DNA of 64,000 nt from positions 3,227,501 through 3,291,500 of the forward strand of contig NC_022041.1 in assembly GCF_000444995.1 (NCBI RefSeq), given 5' to 3'. The position numbers and the translations under genes were made by a program. Positions 35,733 to 44,181 of the stretch are shown piece after piece (position 1 is the stretch's first letter; every line of letters begins with the position of its first letter). The notes beneath the pieces are model-generated. The model was not told the origin of the DNA, made no database searches, and saw only the letters and a program-made list of their open reading frames with translations. This DNA is from Paracoccus aminophilus JCM 7686. Its GTDB lineage: Bacteria > Pseudomonadota > Alphaproteobacteria > Rhodobacterales > Rhodobacteraceae.

Positions 35733-36461
35733 TTAAATCGGCATCTTGATGAAGCTTTCACGCAAAGCCTCGGACCAGGCGGCGCTCATCGCGCGGAACT
35801 GAGGGTCGTCTTCGGCAATGCGCCGCGCCGAGGTGACGCGGCAATCGTCCTTGCGGATCACCGCGAGATCCAGCGGCATCCCCACCGAAAGATTCGAGCG
35901 CAGGGTCGAATCCATCGACAAAAGCGCGGCCTTTTGCGCATCGAGCAGATCGGTGGCGGGGGTGATGACCCGGTCCAGAATGGGCTTGCCGTATTTATGC
36001 TCGCCGATCTGGAGAAAGGGCGTGTCCTCGGTCGCTTCGATGAAATTGCCCTCGGGATAGATCAGGAAAAGCCGCATGTCATCGCCCGCGCGCTGGCCCG
36101 CGACGATCAGGCTGGCCGAGGCCTCATAGCCCTGAAGATCGCGGAATTGCTCGGAAATCTCGCGCCGGGTCTGGGCAAGGGTATTGCCGATGATCGTCGC
36201 GATCTGCAGCATCGTCGTGGCGCGCATGATCGAGGTGGTCTCGTCAGCGCCCTCGGCATGGATCGCCTCATGCAGCCGCGCAATCGTGGTCTGGGTCACC
36301 GAGAGGCTGCCCGCCGTCATGATCCCGATCACGCGCTCGCCCGGGGTCTCGAAGAAGAACATCTTGCGATAGATCGAGATATTATCCAGCCCGGCATTGG
36401 TGCGCGTATCCGCGAGCAACACCAGTCCCGCGTCCAGTTTCAAGCCAACGCAATAGGTCAT
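35733..36461 (-). CDS. Proteasome-type peptidase Anbu (ancestral beta subunit)
   Basis: A 242-residue member of the Ntn-hydrolase/proteasome superfamily. After Met1 comes Thr2, which would be the N-terminal nucleophile (MTYCVGL). With Thr as residue 1, the aspartate in LLADTRTNAG falls at 17 and the lysine in IYRKMFFF at 32, close to the D17/K33 of proteasome beta subunits. The length and the neighbours fit Anbu rather than HslV: transglutaminase, alpha-E and ATP-grasp genes lie just upstream on the same strand. The start at 36461 is needed to expose the Thr; a longer frame exists but would bury it. Substrates of Anbu are not known from sequence. Confidence 0.9.
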   Translation of the reverse strand: MTYCVGLKLDAGLVLLADTRTNAGLDNISIYRKMFFFETPGERVIGIMTAGSLSVTQTTIARLHEAIHAEGADETTSIMRATTMLQIATIIGNTLAQTRREISEQFRDLQGYEASASLIVAGQRAGDDMRLFLIYPEGNFIEATEDTPFLQIGEHKYGKPILDRVITPATDLLDAQKAALLSMDSTLRSNLSVGMPLDLAVIRKDDCRVTSARRIAEDDPQFRAMSAAWSEALRESFIKMPI

Positions 36462-36535
36462 GGCACGTCCATCTTGTGATCGCCTGTCTGTCGCAAAGGC
36501 GGCCAAGCCGCGCCGCGCGAAAGACTGCGGCCTGC

Positions 36536-37342
36536 TTATTGATCCATTTCCTCGACAGCAACTCGCACATCGAGGCTTTCGTTTCCCTGCCCCAGCGTCA
36601 CCCCCGAAATCGGCGCTGCATCGCCCGCGTCAAAACCCGATCCCAGCCGGACGTAGCGATCATCCGGGCAGCAGCGGTTCGCCGCGTCAAAGCCAACCCA
36701 GCCGAGCGGGCCGGTGTGGATCTCGGCCCAGGCATGGGCGGCGTCATGGGGCGTGCCGTCGATGCTCGAATGCAGATAGCCCGAGACATAGCGCGCCGGC
36801 AGCCCCCGCGCCCGGGCGCAGGCGATCAGGGCATGGGCATGGTCCTGACAGACCCCCTCGCCCAAAGCCAAGGCCTCGGCGGCGGTGGTCCAGGTCTCGG
36901 TCACGCCGGGATTATAGCGGATCGCGTCCGAGACCGCGGCCGACAGCCGGTGCGCCAGATCGAGCCCATCCTCGCCCTGCACCGAGCCCGCGAGATCGCG
37001 CAAGGCCGCATCGGGCGCGGTCGCAACCGTATCGCGCAGATAGACCAGAGGATGCACGGTTTCGCGATGGCCGCGCAACACGCCCGCGGTATCGCGGGTC
37101 TCGACCAGCCCACGGATCGCCACGGTGACCTCGCTGATCGGGCCGCGCACGGTCCAGGCCTCGATCAGATCGCCTGCCCCGTCGCGGAACGTGCCGCCGC
37201 GATGGCCGCCGGTCACCGCGATCTTCCAGCCGCCGACGCGTTGCCCCTCGTAATCCGAGGGTGTCAGCCGCAGGCTTTGGATCAGGCCAAGGATCGGCGC
37301 ATCGTAATTATAGGTCGTCTCATGGGTGATCTGAAGTTTCAT
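36536..37342 (-). CDS. Transglutaminase-like cysteine peptidase (Anbu-associated)
   Basis: A 268-residue protein of the bacterial transglutaminase-like family with an N-terminal beta domain (MKLQITHETTYNYDAP) and the papain-like core. The triad can be seen: C165 in GEGVCQDHAH, H203 in AAHAWAEIH and D219 in GWVGFDAAN. Relatives are peptidases or amidases. The ATG at 37342 has a strong GAGGAGAG site. It lies 10 bases after the alpha-E gene and 74 bases before the Anbu gene, in the gene order typical of Anbu operons. Confidence 0.92.
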   Translation of the reverse strand: MKLQITHETTYNYDAPILGLIQSLRLTPSDYEGQRVGGWKIAVTGGHRGGTFRDGAGDLIEAWTVRGPISEVTVAIRGLVETRDTAGVLRGHRETVHPLVYLRDTVATAPDAALRDLAGSVQGEDGLDLAHRLSAAVSDAIRYNPGVTETWTTAAEALALGEGVCQDHAHALIACARARGLPARYVSGYLHSSIDGTPHDAAHAWAEIHTGPLGWVGFDAANRCCPDDRYVRLGSGFDAGDAAPISGVTLGQGNESLDVRVAVEEMDQ

Positions 37343-37352
37343 CGCGCTCTCC

Positions 37353-38309
37353 TCAGGTTCGACCGCTGAGATAATCGTCCTGCACCGCATCCGCGATCAA
37401 AGCGATTTCTCCGATGAACCAGCTTAGAAATTCATGCAGCCCATCCTCGAAAATCCGTTCGATGTCATGGCTTTGAAGATCTTCGAGCACGCGCTGCGCC
37501 GCCTCATGGGCGAGGCTGGGCACGCCCGGCCCATAGCGCGCAACCAGTCCCGAAAGATGGCCCTCTGCTTCGATCAGCGCCGACATCAGCGAGCGCGGGC
37601 TTTCGGGGTTCAGGATCAGGAATTCGGCCACTTTCGTCGCGGTGATCTCGCCGCCATAGGCCCAGTTGAAGGCGCGATGCGCGGAAAGCGCGCGCAAGAG
37701 CACCTGCCATTGATAGCTGTCGAGCCCCGAGCCGATGAATTCGACGCGCGGCAGCAGGACGAAATATTTGACATCGAGCATCCGCGCCGTGGCATCGGCA
37801 CGTTCGAGATCATAGCCGAGGTTGAGAAAGCGCCAGCCGTCATTGCGCAGCTGCGTCGCGGCAATCGCCCCGCGGATCGTCGCGGTATGGCGCATCGCGA
37901 AATCGGTCAGCGTGGCGGAATCGCGGGCCTCGCGCGACAGCGCCTCAAGCTTGCGCAGCTTCTGATAGGCGGTGTTGAGCGCGTCCCAGACCTGCGAGGT
38001 CAGTGCGGTCCGCACCACCCGCCCGCCCTCGCGCGCCTTTTCCAGACAAGAGGCGAAGGAGGCCGGATTGCAGCGGTCGAAGAACATGAAGCTCTCCATG
38101 GTCTCCTGCGTGATCTCGCCATATTTCTCGTGAAACGCATCGGCGGTGCCCGACGCGCGCAGCAAGGATTCCCATTCGTTTTCAATGCGCGCGGCATTCG
38201 AGGGGATCAGCGTGATCCGCGCGCCGACATCAAGCAGGCGCGCGGCGGTCTCGGCGCGCTCGAGGTGGCGGCCGATCCAGAAGAGGTGAAAGGCGGTGCG
38301 GCTGAGCAT
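37353..38309 (-). CDS. Alpha-E domain protein (DUF403), ATP-grasp partner
   Basis: A 318-residue, mostly helical protein with the DUF403/alpha-E pattern: MLSRTAFHLFWIGRHLERAE at the start, MESFMFFDRCNP near residue 90 and the LGYDLERADATARMLDV block near 173. Its biochemical role is unsettled. It is consistently encoded with a circularly permuted ATP-grasp enzyme, a transglutaminase and Anbu, as here, and published genome analyses have proposed that the set makes and processes a peptide. It is 10 bases from the gene on either side. Confidence 0.9.
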   Translation of the reverse strand: MLSRTAFHLFWIGRHLERAETAARLLDVGARITLIPSNAARIENEWESLLRASGTADAFHEKYGEITQETMESFMFFDRCNPASFASCLEKAREGGRVVRTALTSQVWDALNTAYQKLRKLEALSREARDSATLTDFAMRHTATIRGAIAATQLRNDGWRFLNLGYDLERADATARMLDVKYFVLLPRVEFIGSGLDSYQWQVLLRALSAHRAFNWAYGGEITATKVAEFLILNPESPRSLMSALIEAEGHLSGLVARYGPGVPSLAHEAAQRVLEDLQSHDIERIFEDGLHEFLSWFIGEIALIADAVQDDYLSGRT

Positions 38310-38319
38310 GGCTGTTCCC

Positions 38320-39726
38320 CTATTCCGACAGGACCCAGGTGTCTTTGACGCCCCCGCCCTGCGACGAGTTCACCACCAGCGAGCCCGCACGCATCGCGAC
38401 CCGCGTCAGCCCGCCCGGCACCAGTTCGATCCGTTCGCCGCAGAGGCAAAAGGGCCGCAGATCGACATGGCGCGGCGCAATGCCCTCATCGACGAAGGTC
38501 GGGCAGGTCGAAAGCGCCAGCGTCGGCTGGGCGATGTAGTTCGCCGGATTGGCGCGGATGCGCGCGGCGAAATCGGCAAGCTCGGCCTTGCTCGCCCGCG
38601 GGCCGATCAACATGCCATAGCCGCCCGAGCCATGGACCTCCTTCACCACCAGCTCGTCCAGATGGGCAAGCGCATAGGCCAGATCATCCTCGCGCCACAG
38701 CGCCCAGGTCGGGACATTTTGCAAGATCGGCTCTTCGCCAAGGTAAAAGCGGATCATCTCGGGGACGAAAATATAGATCGCCTTGTCATCCGAGACCCCC
38801 GCCCCCGGCGCCGAGGCGATCGAGACCCCGCCCGAGCGGTAGACATCCATGAGCCCCGGCACGCCCAGAATGGAATCGCGCCGGAAGCACAGAGGATCCA
38901 GAAACGCGTCGTCGATCCGGCGATAGATCACATCGACCCGCTTTGGCCCCTGCGTCGTGCGCATGTAACAATATTCGCCATCGACGAAGAGATCGCTGCC
39001 CTCGACCAGCTCGACCCCCATCAGATTGGCGAGAAAGGAATGCTCGTAATAGGCGCTGTTGTAAGGCCCGGGCGTCAGGATCACGATGGTCGGGCGCCCC
39101 TCGCATTTCACGGGCGCGACCGAGGCGAGCGTGCGGCGCAACAGCTCGGAATAGCCATCGACCGGCTCGATCCGGTTGTTGCGAAAGAGCGCGGGAAACA
39201 TCCGCATCATGATCTCGCGGTTTTCCAGCATATAGCTGACACCCGAGGGCGTGCGGCAATTGTCTTCGAGCACATGGAATTCGTCGCGCCCGGTGCGCAC
39301 GATGTCGATGCCGACGACATGGGAATAGACCCCGCGCGGCGGCACAAAGCCCACCATTGCCTTTTCATAGGCCGCGTTTTGATAAACCAGATGGGCCGGA
39401 ATGCGGCCCGCGCGAATGATCTCGCCCCGGCTATAGACATCGCGCAGAAAGGCATTGAGCGCCCGCGCCCGCTGCTTGATCCCGCGTTCCAGCTTGCGCC
39501 ATTCGGCCTGCGAAAAGACGCGCGGCATCATATCGAAAGGCATCAGCCGGTCGGGATCACCGCCCTCGCCATAGACGGCGAAGGTGATGCCGATGCGGCG
39601 AAAGAGGGCCTCGGCCTCGGCCTGCTTCATCTGGCGGAACTCGGAGGGCATGGTGGCAATCCAGTCCGACAGAAGCGCATAAGGCGCGCGCACCTGATCG
39701 CCATCGAGCATTTCATTGTAAAACAT
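38320..39726 (-). CDS. Circularly permuted ATP-grasp protein (DUF404/DUF407 type)
   Basis: A 468-residue protein with the circularly permuted ATP-grasp pattern: FDMMPRVFSQAEW near residue 60, GIDIVRTGRDEFHVLEDN near 140, ILTPGPYNSAYYEH, and VVKEVHGSGGYGMLIGP for the nucleotide-binding strand and glycine loop near 365. The family is thought to form amide bonds between amino acids or peptides using ATP. I chose the ATG at 39726 with AAGGGGGCG before it. It is the first gene of the four- to five-gene Anbu operon; about 210 bases upstream, up to the M10 protease gene, are noncoding. Confidence 0.92.
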   Translation of the reverse strand: MFYNEMLDGDQVRAPYALLSDWIATMPSEFRQMKQAEAEALFRRIGITFAVYGEGGDPDRLMPFDMMPRVFSQAEWRKLERGIKQRARALNAFLRDVYSRGEIIRAGRIPAHLVYQNAAYEKAMVGFVPPRGVYSHVVGIDIVRTGRDEFHVLEDNCRTPSGVSYMLENREIMMRMFPALFRNNRIEPVDGYSELLRRTLASVAPVKCEGRPTIVILTPGPYNSAYYEHSFLANLMGVELVEGSDLFVDGEYCYMRTTQGPKRVDVIYRRIDDAFLDPLCFRRDSILGVPGLMDVYRSGGVSIASAPGAGVSDDKAIYIFVPEMIRFYLGEEPILQNVPTWALWREDDLAYALAHLDELVVKEVHGSGGYGMLIGPRASKAELADFAARIRANPANYIAQPTLALSTCPTFVDEGIAPRHVDLRPFCLCGERIELVPGGLTRVAMRAGSLVVNSSQGGGVKDTWVLSE

Positions 39727-39934
39727 CGCGCCCCCTTGCTTTGACCTCAAGCATGCCAGAGCCGCCGCCCGCGTCATGCAAGCGAACGAGATCGCGCGGG
39801 CCAAAGTTCCGATTTGCCACCAGAGCGCGCAGCCTGCCCGGTTTTCGGGCAGGCCGGGCGCTGCAGGTGACAGCAGGAAAATCCGGGCAGTCGAGGCGCG
39901 GGCCTAAAGGCTGATGCCCCGCCCGCGCGCGCGC

Positions 39935-42034
39935 TCAGAGAAAGGCGAGATCGTCGGCCAGATGGGCGACGCGCTGGACGCCGTGCACGTCAAGCCGGTT
40001 GCCATTGCCGAAGTCAAAGACGACATGGCCCGCGACCTCGCTGGCCATTTGCAGGACCTGCGCCGTCGTCAGATGCCGACCGCCCCACAGCCGCTCGCTC
40101 AGCACGATCGTATCGACACCGCGCTGGAAATCCATGATCGCGTCGTGGCCGGCCTCGAAGATGAAGCGATCCGCGCCCGCGCCGCCGTAAAGCACGTCAT
40201 TGCCCGCGCCGCCGCGCAGCTCATCATTGCCCGCACCGCCCAGCAAGGTGTCGTTGCCGATCCCGCCAAGCAGCGTGTCGCGCCCGGCGCCGCCGACCAG
40301 CCGGTCATTGCCCGCGCCGCCCATCAAAAGGTCATGGCCCGCGCCACCGAAGATCGTGTCATTGCCGCCGAGCCCCGACAGCACATTCGCGCCGATATTG
40401 CCGCGGATGACATTGTCGAGCCCATTGCCCGTTCCCTGCAACGGCCCGCGCCCCTGCAGGGTCAGGTTTTCCAGATTGGCGCCGAGACGATAGTCATTGC
40501 CGATCGAGATCACCGTATCGATCCCGGCGTTGCGCGCCTCGACGATCCGGTCGCGCGGATCGGTCACGACATAGACATCATTGCCGGTGCCGCCGACCAG
40601 AAGATTGGCGCCCGCGCCGCCGTAAAGCGTGTCATTCCCCGCACCGCCATAGATGGTGTCATTGCCCGCGCCGCCCCAGATCTGGTTGTCGGCATCATTG
40701 CCGATGATCAGATCATGGCTCGAACCCGCAATGACATTCTCGATCACCGTGCTGGCCGAGATCGAGATATTGCCGGTCAGGCCATAGGCGCTTGAAACCG
40801 AGCCCGGCGTCAGGTCGATCGACTGCATCATCTTGTCGCTGTGCAGATCCAGCGTATCCCTGCCGCCATCATCATGGATGGTGAAGGTGATCTTGTCGCG
40901 CAGACCCGCCGTGATCTGGCGCGCAATCAGCCCATAGACCCCGCCCGCATTCGAGCCCTCGCCATAGATCGTATCGCCGGTGCGCAGCTGGGTCGGGCCG
41001 TAAAGATCGCGGATCGCGATCAGATCGGCGATCATCGGCGTCGCCGTAAAGGCATAGCTCGCATTAATCGACGTATTCTGGCTCTGGCTGAAATAAGACA
41101 TGATCGTCGCTTGCCAGCTGTCGTTGCGAAACAGCTCATCGACGCCATAAACGGCATTGCCGTTGTAATTGCCGGCGTGGCCGAGCCCCAAAGCATGGCC
41201 GATTTCATGCAGATAGGTCTGGTAGCCATAGCTGTTCAGCCCGCGCCCGTAATCTGCGATCCAGTCGCTGCCGATATTGATCGTGGCGCGCTCGGTATGA
41301 CCATCGGCCGAGAAACGGTCATGGGTGGCATAGGCGCGGCCAAGCCGGTTGTCGTCGATCACGATGTGAGCGGTCTGACCGGGGCGCAGGTTGGTGTTGA
41401 ACTTGATCCCGCTCATCTCGCTCCAGGTATTGAGCGCCATGAGCGCCACGGATTTTCCCGCCGCATTCAGCCCGGAAAGATCGACATTGAGCGTGCCTCC
41501 GGGGGCGACATCAAAGCTGCGGCGGCTTTCCCCAAGGTTTTCCCAAAAGCCGTCAGTCAGCTGATGCGCGATCTGCGCGGGCGTGAAAACCGGCGGCGAG
41601 GCGACGGAGCTCACGCTGACGCGGTATTCGCCCACTGCACCCAGAAAGCCAGACGCGGTATATCCTTGAACTTCAATGAAATAACGCCCGGCTGTCGCAG
41701 CAGTCAGAAAGCCTGTCGGGTTCAAGGTGCCATTGGAATCGTCGAAGGTCGAGATGACATTCCCGAACATGTCTCGCAAAACCAGAAGCGGATCGTTCAG
41801 GCCCAGACGGCCAATCCCGGTCACATCAACCTGAATGCGCTGCCCGGCGCTCAGGTCGATCCCGATCCAATCCACATCGCCCGCCCAGCTCAATCGCCCG
41901 GAGAACGTATCGCCGACCGACATCCGCGCCGAGGTCGCGATCGAGGCCAATGCGTCGAAACTCCCCTCGAAGCGCGCGGCATCAAGGGTCACAGAACCAC
42001 CCGAAGATTTTGGAGACAGTGATTGGACGGACAT
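39935..42034 (-). CDS. M10 (serralysin-like) metalloprotease with RTX C-terminus
   Basis: A 699-residue secreted protease. Residues 40-140 form a PPC-like beta domain (GDTFSGRLSWAGDVDWIGID). The catalytic domain carries the zinc site HEIGHALGLGH (H276, E277, H280, H286) and a Met-turn at M312 in IMSYFSQ. RTX nonapeptides run from about 455 to 660 in two blocks (GGAGNDTIYGGAGNDTLYGG-like), and the end (LADDLAFL) resembles a type I secretion signal. There is no signal peptide, as expected for this export route. I chose the ATG at 42034 with GAGGA upstream; a 17-residue longer frame is less likely. The N-terminal PPC-like domain ahead of the protease domain is less usual than the plain serralysin layout. 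No type I exporter is in the window. Confidence 0.93.
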   Translation of the reverse strand: MSVQSLSPKSSGGSVTLDAARFEGSFDALASIATSARMSVGDTFSGRLSWAGDVDWIGIDLSAGQRIQVDVTGIGRLGLNDPLLVLRDMFGNVISTFDDSNGTLNPTGFLTAATAGRYFIEVQGYTASGFLGAVGEYRVSVSSVASPPVFTPAQIAHQLTDGFWENLGESRRSFDVAPGGTLNVDLSGLNAAGKSVALMALNTWSEMSGIKFNTNLRPGQTAHIVIDDNRLGRAYATHDRFSADGHTERATINIGSDWIADYGRGLNSYGYQTYLHEIGHALGLGHAGNYNGNAVYGVDELFRNDSWQATIMSYFSQSQNTSINASYAFTATPMIADLIAIRDLYGPTQLRTGDTIYGEGSNAGGVYGLIARQITAGLRDKITFTIHDDGGRDTLDLHSDKMMQSIDLTPGSVSSAYGLTGNISISASTVIENVIAGSSHDLIIGNDADNQIWGGAGNDTIYGGAGNDTLYGGAGANLLVGGTGNDVYVVTDPRDRIVEARNAGIDTVISIGNDYRLGANLENLTLQGRGPLQGTGNGLDNVIRGNIGANVLSGLGGNDTIFGGAGHDLLMGGAGNDRLVGGAGRDTLLGGIGNDTLLGGAGNDELRGGAGNDVLYGGAGADRFIFEAGHDAIMDFQRGVDTIVLSERLWGGRHLTTAQVLQMASEVAGHVVFDFGNGNRLDVHGVQRVAHLADDLAFL

Positions 42035-42298
42035 AGAGATCCTCGGCAGCGAAAGCGTGTGAAACAGGGAAACCGAAAAGGGCAATTTCTCCCTTTAAGA
42101 CCAGTTCTCCGAAAAAATTCAATTGCCCTACCCGCCTCTGTTTCCGGTTTATTAACCATTGGGGCCAATCAGACACGCCTTTGGGGGTTGGCGCGGCGCG
42201 CAATCGCGGAGGAAAGGCGTTTTTCGGGCTGCGCTTACCGGCTGGTAAGGAATTTGCGCTAAATCCAAGACAACACGCCGTCCCCGTCAGGAGAAAAG

Positions 42299-42661
42299 AT
42301 GGAGCTCGAACTGATCCGCCACGCGACCCACGATCATGTCGTGGTCGGCGAAGTCCGCCTTGATGCCGCGGTCGCGACCGCCTTCAAGGACCGTATGCGG
42401 GAAATCCTGCCCCATGCCCCGGGCCTTGTCCTGCTCGATCTCGGCAAGGTCGATTTCATGGACAGCTCGGGCCTTGGCGCCGTAATCTGGACGCTGAAAG
42501 CGCTGCCGGAAGGGCAGCGGCTTGAGCTGACGGGACTGACACCGAATGTCGAACGCGTCTTTCGCCTGACCAGGATGGAAACGGTTTTCAACATTCGCCC
42601 GACCGATTCTGACGCGGCTCTGCCCCCGACGGACAGCGCCGCCCCCGCGCGAACGGAATGA
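42299..42661 (+). CDS. STAS-domain anti-sigma factor antagonist
   Basis: A 120-residue SpoIIAA/RsbV-like STAS protein. The core holds LVLLDLGKVDFMDSSGLGA near residue 42, in which the serine pair after Asp is the usual phosphorylation site, and a helix/strand pattern typical of STAS. The C-terminal tail is Pro/Ala-rich. It would bind and release the anti-sigma kinase encoded next; the two genes overlap by four bases (ATGA), strongly supporting a partner-switch pair. AGGAG precedes the ATG. No sigma factor or PP2C phosphatase gene is adjacent. Confidence 0.9.
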   Translation: MELELIRHATHDHVVVGEVRLDAAVATAFKDRMREILPHAPGLVLLDLGKVDFMDSSGLGAVIWTLKALPEGQRLELTGLTPNVERVFRLTRMETVFNIRPTDSDAALPPTDSAAPARTE

Positions 42662-43254
42662 CGCTCATGACCGCAACCCGCAGCCGCCTGTCCCGCCGTC
42701 CCATGCCCCGCAAACAGCCCATGTTTCACCGCATCTTCCCGGCCGAGAAAATCGCCATCCGCACCACCCTGCTCGAGCTACGTGGCCGTTTTGCCGCCGA
42801 ACTGGCGGGCGATGCCATCGGGCGGCTGGAACTCGCGGTCGCCGAGGTGCTGAACAATATTTGCGAGCATGGCGCGACCGAGCCTCTGGCCGAACGCCCG
42901 ACCAGCGCCGCGCCGGATCGCCCTCATGGCCGCGCACCTGAAGGGCTGGTGCCGCCGACGGTCCATCTCTGCGTCATTCAGCAAAACGCCGGGCTGGCCT
43001 GCGCGATCACCGACAATGGCGTTCCCTTGCCCGCCGAATGTTTTGAACCCTTCGGCACTCCGGCCTTCACCACAGGCCTTGTGGCGCTCAGGTCACGCGA
43101 GGCGCAGACCGGAGCTTTGCCCGAAGGCGGTTTCGGCTGGTTTCTGATTCAGGATCTGACCCGCGCGATTTGCTACTACCGCGAAGAGCAGCGCAATGTG
43201 CTGGCCTTTACCATTCCGCTGCAAGAAGGCGCGACCGAAGACGGCGCCGCCTGA
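42658..43254 (+). CDS. Anti-sigma-factor serine kinase-like ATP-binding protein (RsbW/HATPase)
   Basis: A 198-residue GHKL-type ATPase. The N-box-like ELAVAEVLNNICEHG near residue 60 and the G1-like ITDNGVPLPAE near 118 mark the nucleotide site; GGFGWFLIQDLTR near 160 is the second glycine element. It has an insertion of about 25 residues (PLAERPTSAAPDRPHGRAPE) after the N-box. It probably phosphorylates the STAS protein encoded upstream and holds a sigma factor or another regulator. The start overlaps the STAS stop; a second ATG at 42667 is possible. Confidence 0.87.
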   Translation: MTLMTATRSRLSRRPMPRKQPMFHRIFPAEKIAIRTTLLELRGRFAAELAGDAIGRLELAVAEVLNNICEHGATEPLAERPTSAAPDRPHGRAPEGLVPPTVHLCVIQQNAGLACAITDNGVPLPAECFEPFGTPAFTTGLVALRSREAQTGALPEGGFGWFLIQDLTRAICYYREEQRNVLAFTIPLQEGATEDGAA

Positions 43255-43257
43255 CCC

Positions 43258-43590
43258 TCAGTTCATCGGCATTTGCAGGGGGTAACGACCATCCTCGAAC
43301 TCACCGAACATCGAGGTCACCTCAGGATGTTCCAGCGGCTCACCCGATGAATCGGGCACCAGATTCTGCTCGGAGACATAGGCGACATAGAAAGTCGCTT
43401 CGGTCTCGGCATAGAGATGGTAAAAGGGCTGGTTGCGGGCCGGACGCGCATCTTCGGGAATGGATTCATACCATTCCTCGGTATTCGAGAACTCCGGGTC
43501 GATGTCGAAGACCACGCCACGAAACGGATGCTCGCGATGGCGGACCACCTGCCCCAGATTGTATTTGGCGATTTTCAACGTCTGCTGCAT
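43258..43590 (-). CDS. hspQ: Heat shock protein HspQ (hemimethylated-DNA-binding YccV family)
   Basis: A 110-residue small protein of the YccV/HspQ family. Conserved blocks are YNLGQVVRHREHPFRGVVFDIDPEF at the start and the core NQPFYHLYAETEATFYVAYVSEQNLV. In enterobacteria it helps degrade unstable DnaA and acts as a Lon specificity factor. The usual family length is about 105 residues. GTG and ATG are adjacent at the start; I used the ATG at 43590. The stop lies three bases from the end of the converging anti-sigma gene. Confidence 0.92.
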   Translation of the reverse strand: MQQTLKIAKYNLGQVVRHREHPFRGVVFDIDPEFSNTEEWYESIPEDARPARNQPFYHLYAETEATFYVAYVSEQNLVPDSSGEPLEHPEVTSMFGEFEDGRYPLQMPMN

Positions 43591-43707
43591 CACTCTCGAC
43601 CTCAGTACAGGGACAGATAGCCTTGCGCCCGGCTTATGTCTACAGTCTTGCGCAGCCTCTCCGACCCTTGGCCGGGGCTTTGGGGCGCGAAATACACCGC
43701 GTTTTCG

Positions 43708-44178
43708 CTATTTCCCGAGGGGTTGCGCCGCGCCGCCCGCCAGCGCCAAAGGCACGGTTGAAATCGACATTTTCGCCGAGCCCTCGCTCAGCTGATTGGC
43801 ATGGGACAGATAGATCAGAACCTGATTCTGCTCGTCATAGATCCGCTTGACCCGCAGCGACTTGAAGATGAGCGAGCGACTTTGGCTGAAGACATCCTCG
43901 CCCTTGGGTCCGCGCGCGATGTCGCCCAAGCGGATCGGGCCGGTCTGATTGCATTCAATCGCCGAATTCGACGGATCCTCGAACCAGTTGCCCTGCCGCA
44001 GCCGATCGAATACCGAGCGCGAAAAATAAGCCAGATGGCAGGTCACGCCCTCGACCTTGGGGTCGGCAAAGGCCTCGATCAGAATGTCATTGCCCGCCCA
44101 ATCGACCCCAACCTTGCCGACCTGATCGGCCGCCGCAGGCAGCGCAAAAAGCAGACAAAGCGCCCACAACCCGCGCAT
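43708..44178 (-). CDS. creA: CreA family periplasmic protein
   Basis: A 156-residue protein with a signal peptide (MRGLWALCLLFALPAAA) and the CreA family core: DQVGKVGVDW, DPKVEGVTCHLAYFSR, ARGPKGEDVFSQSRSLIFKSL and the C-terminal KMSISTVPLA. It is a small exported protein of unknown biochemical function. The start is three bases after the stop of the phosphatase gene, so the two form an operon. Confidence 0.92.
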   Translation of the reverse strand: MRGLWALCLLFALPAAADQVGKVGVDWAGNDILIEAFADPKVEGVTCHLAYFSRSVFDRLRQGNWFEDPSNSAIECNQTGPIRLGDIARGPKGEDVFSQSRSLIFKSLRVKRIYDEQNQVLIYLSHANQLSEGSAKMSISTVPLALAGGAAQPLGK

Positions 44179-44181
44179 CGC

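Noticed and set aside
40150..40700. Short regularly spaced repeats, considered as a CRISPR array
   Set aside because: The period of about 27 bases is that of RTX nonapeptide codons (GGxGxDxxx) in the M10 protease. The units are degenerate and there are no unique spacers.
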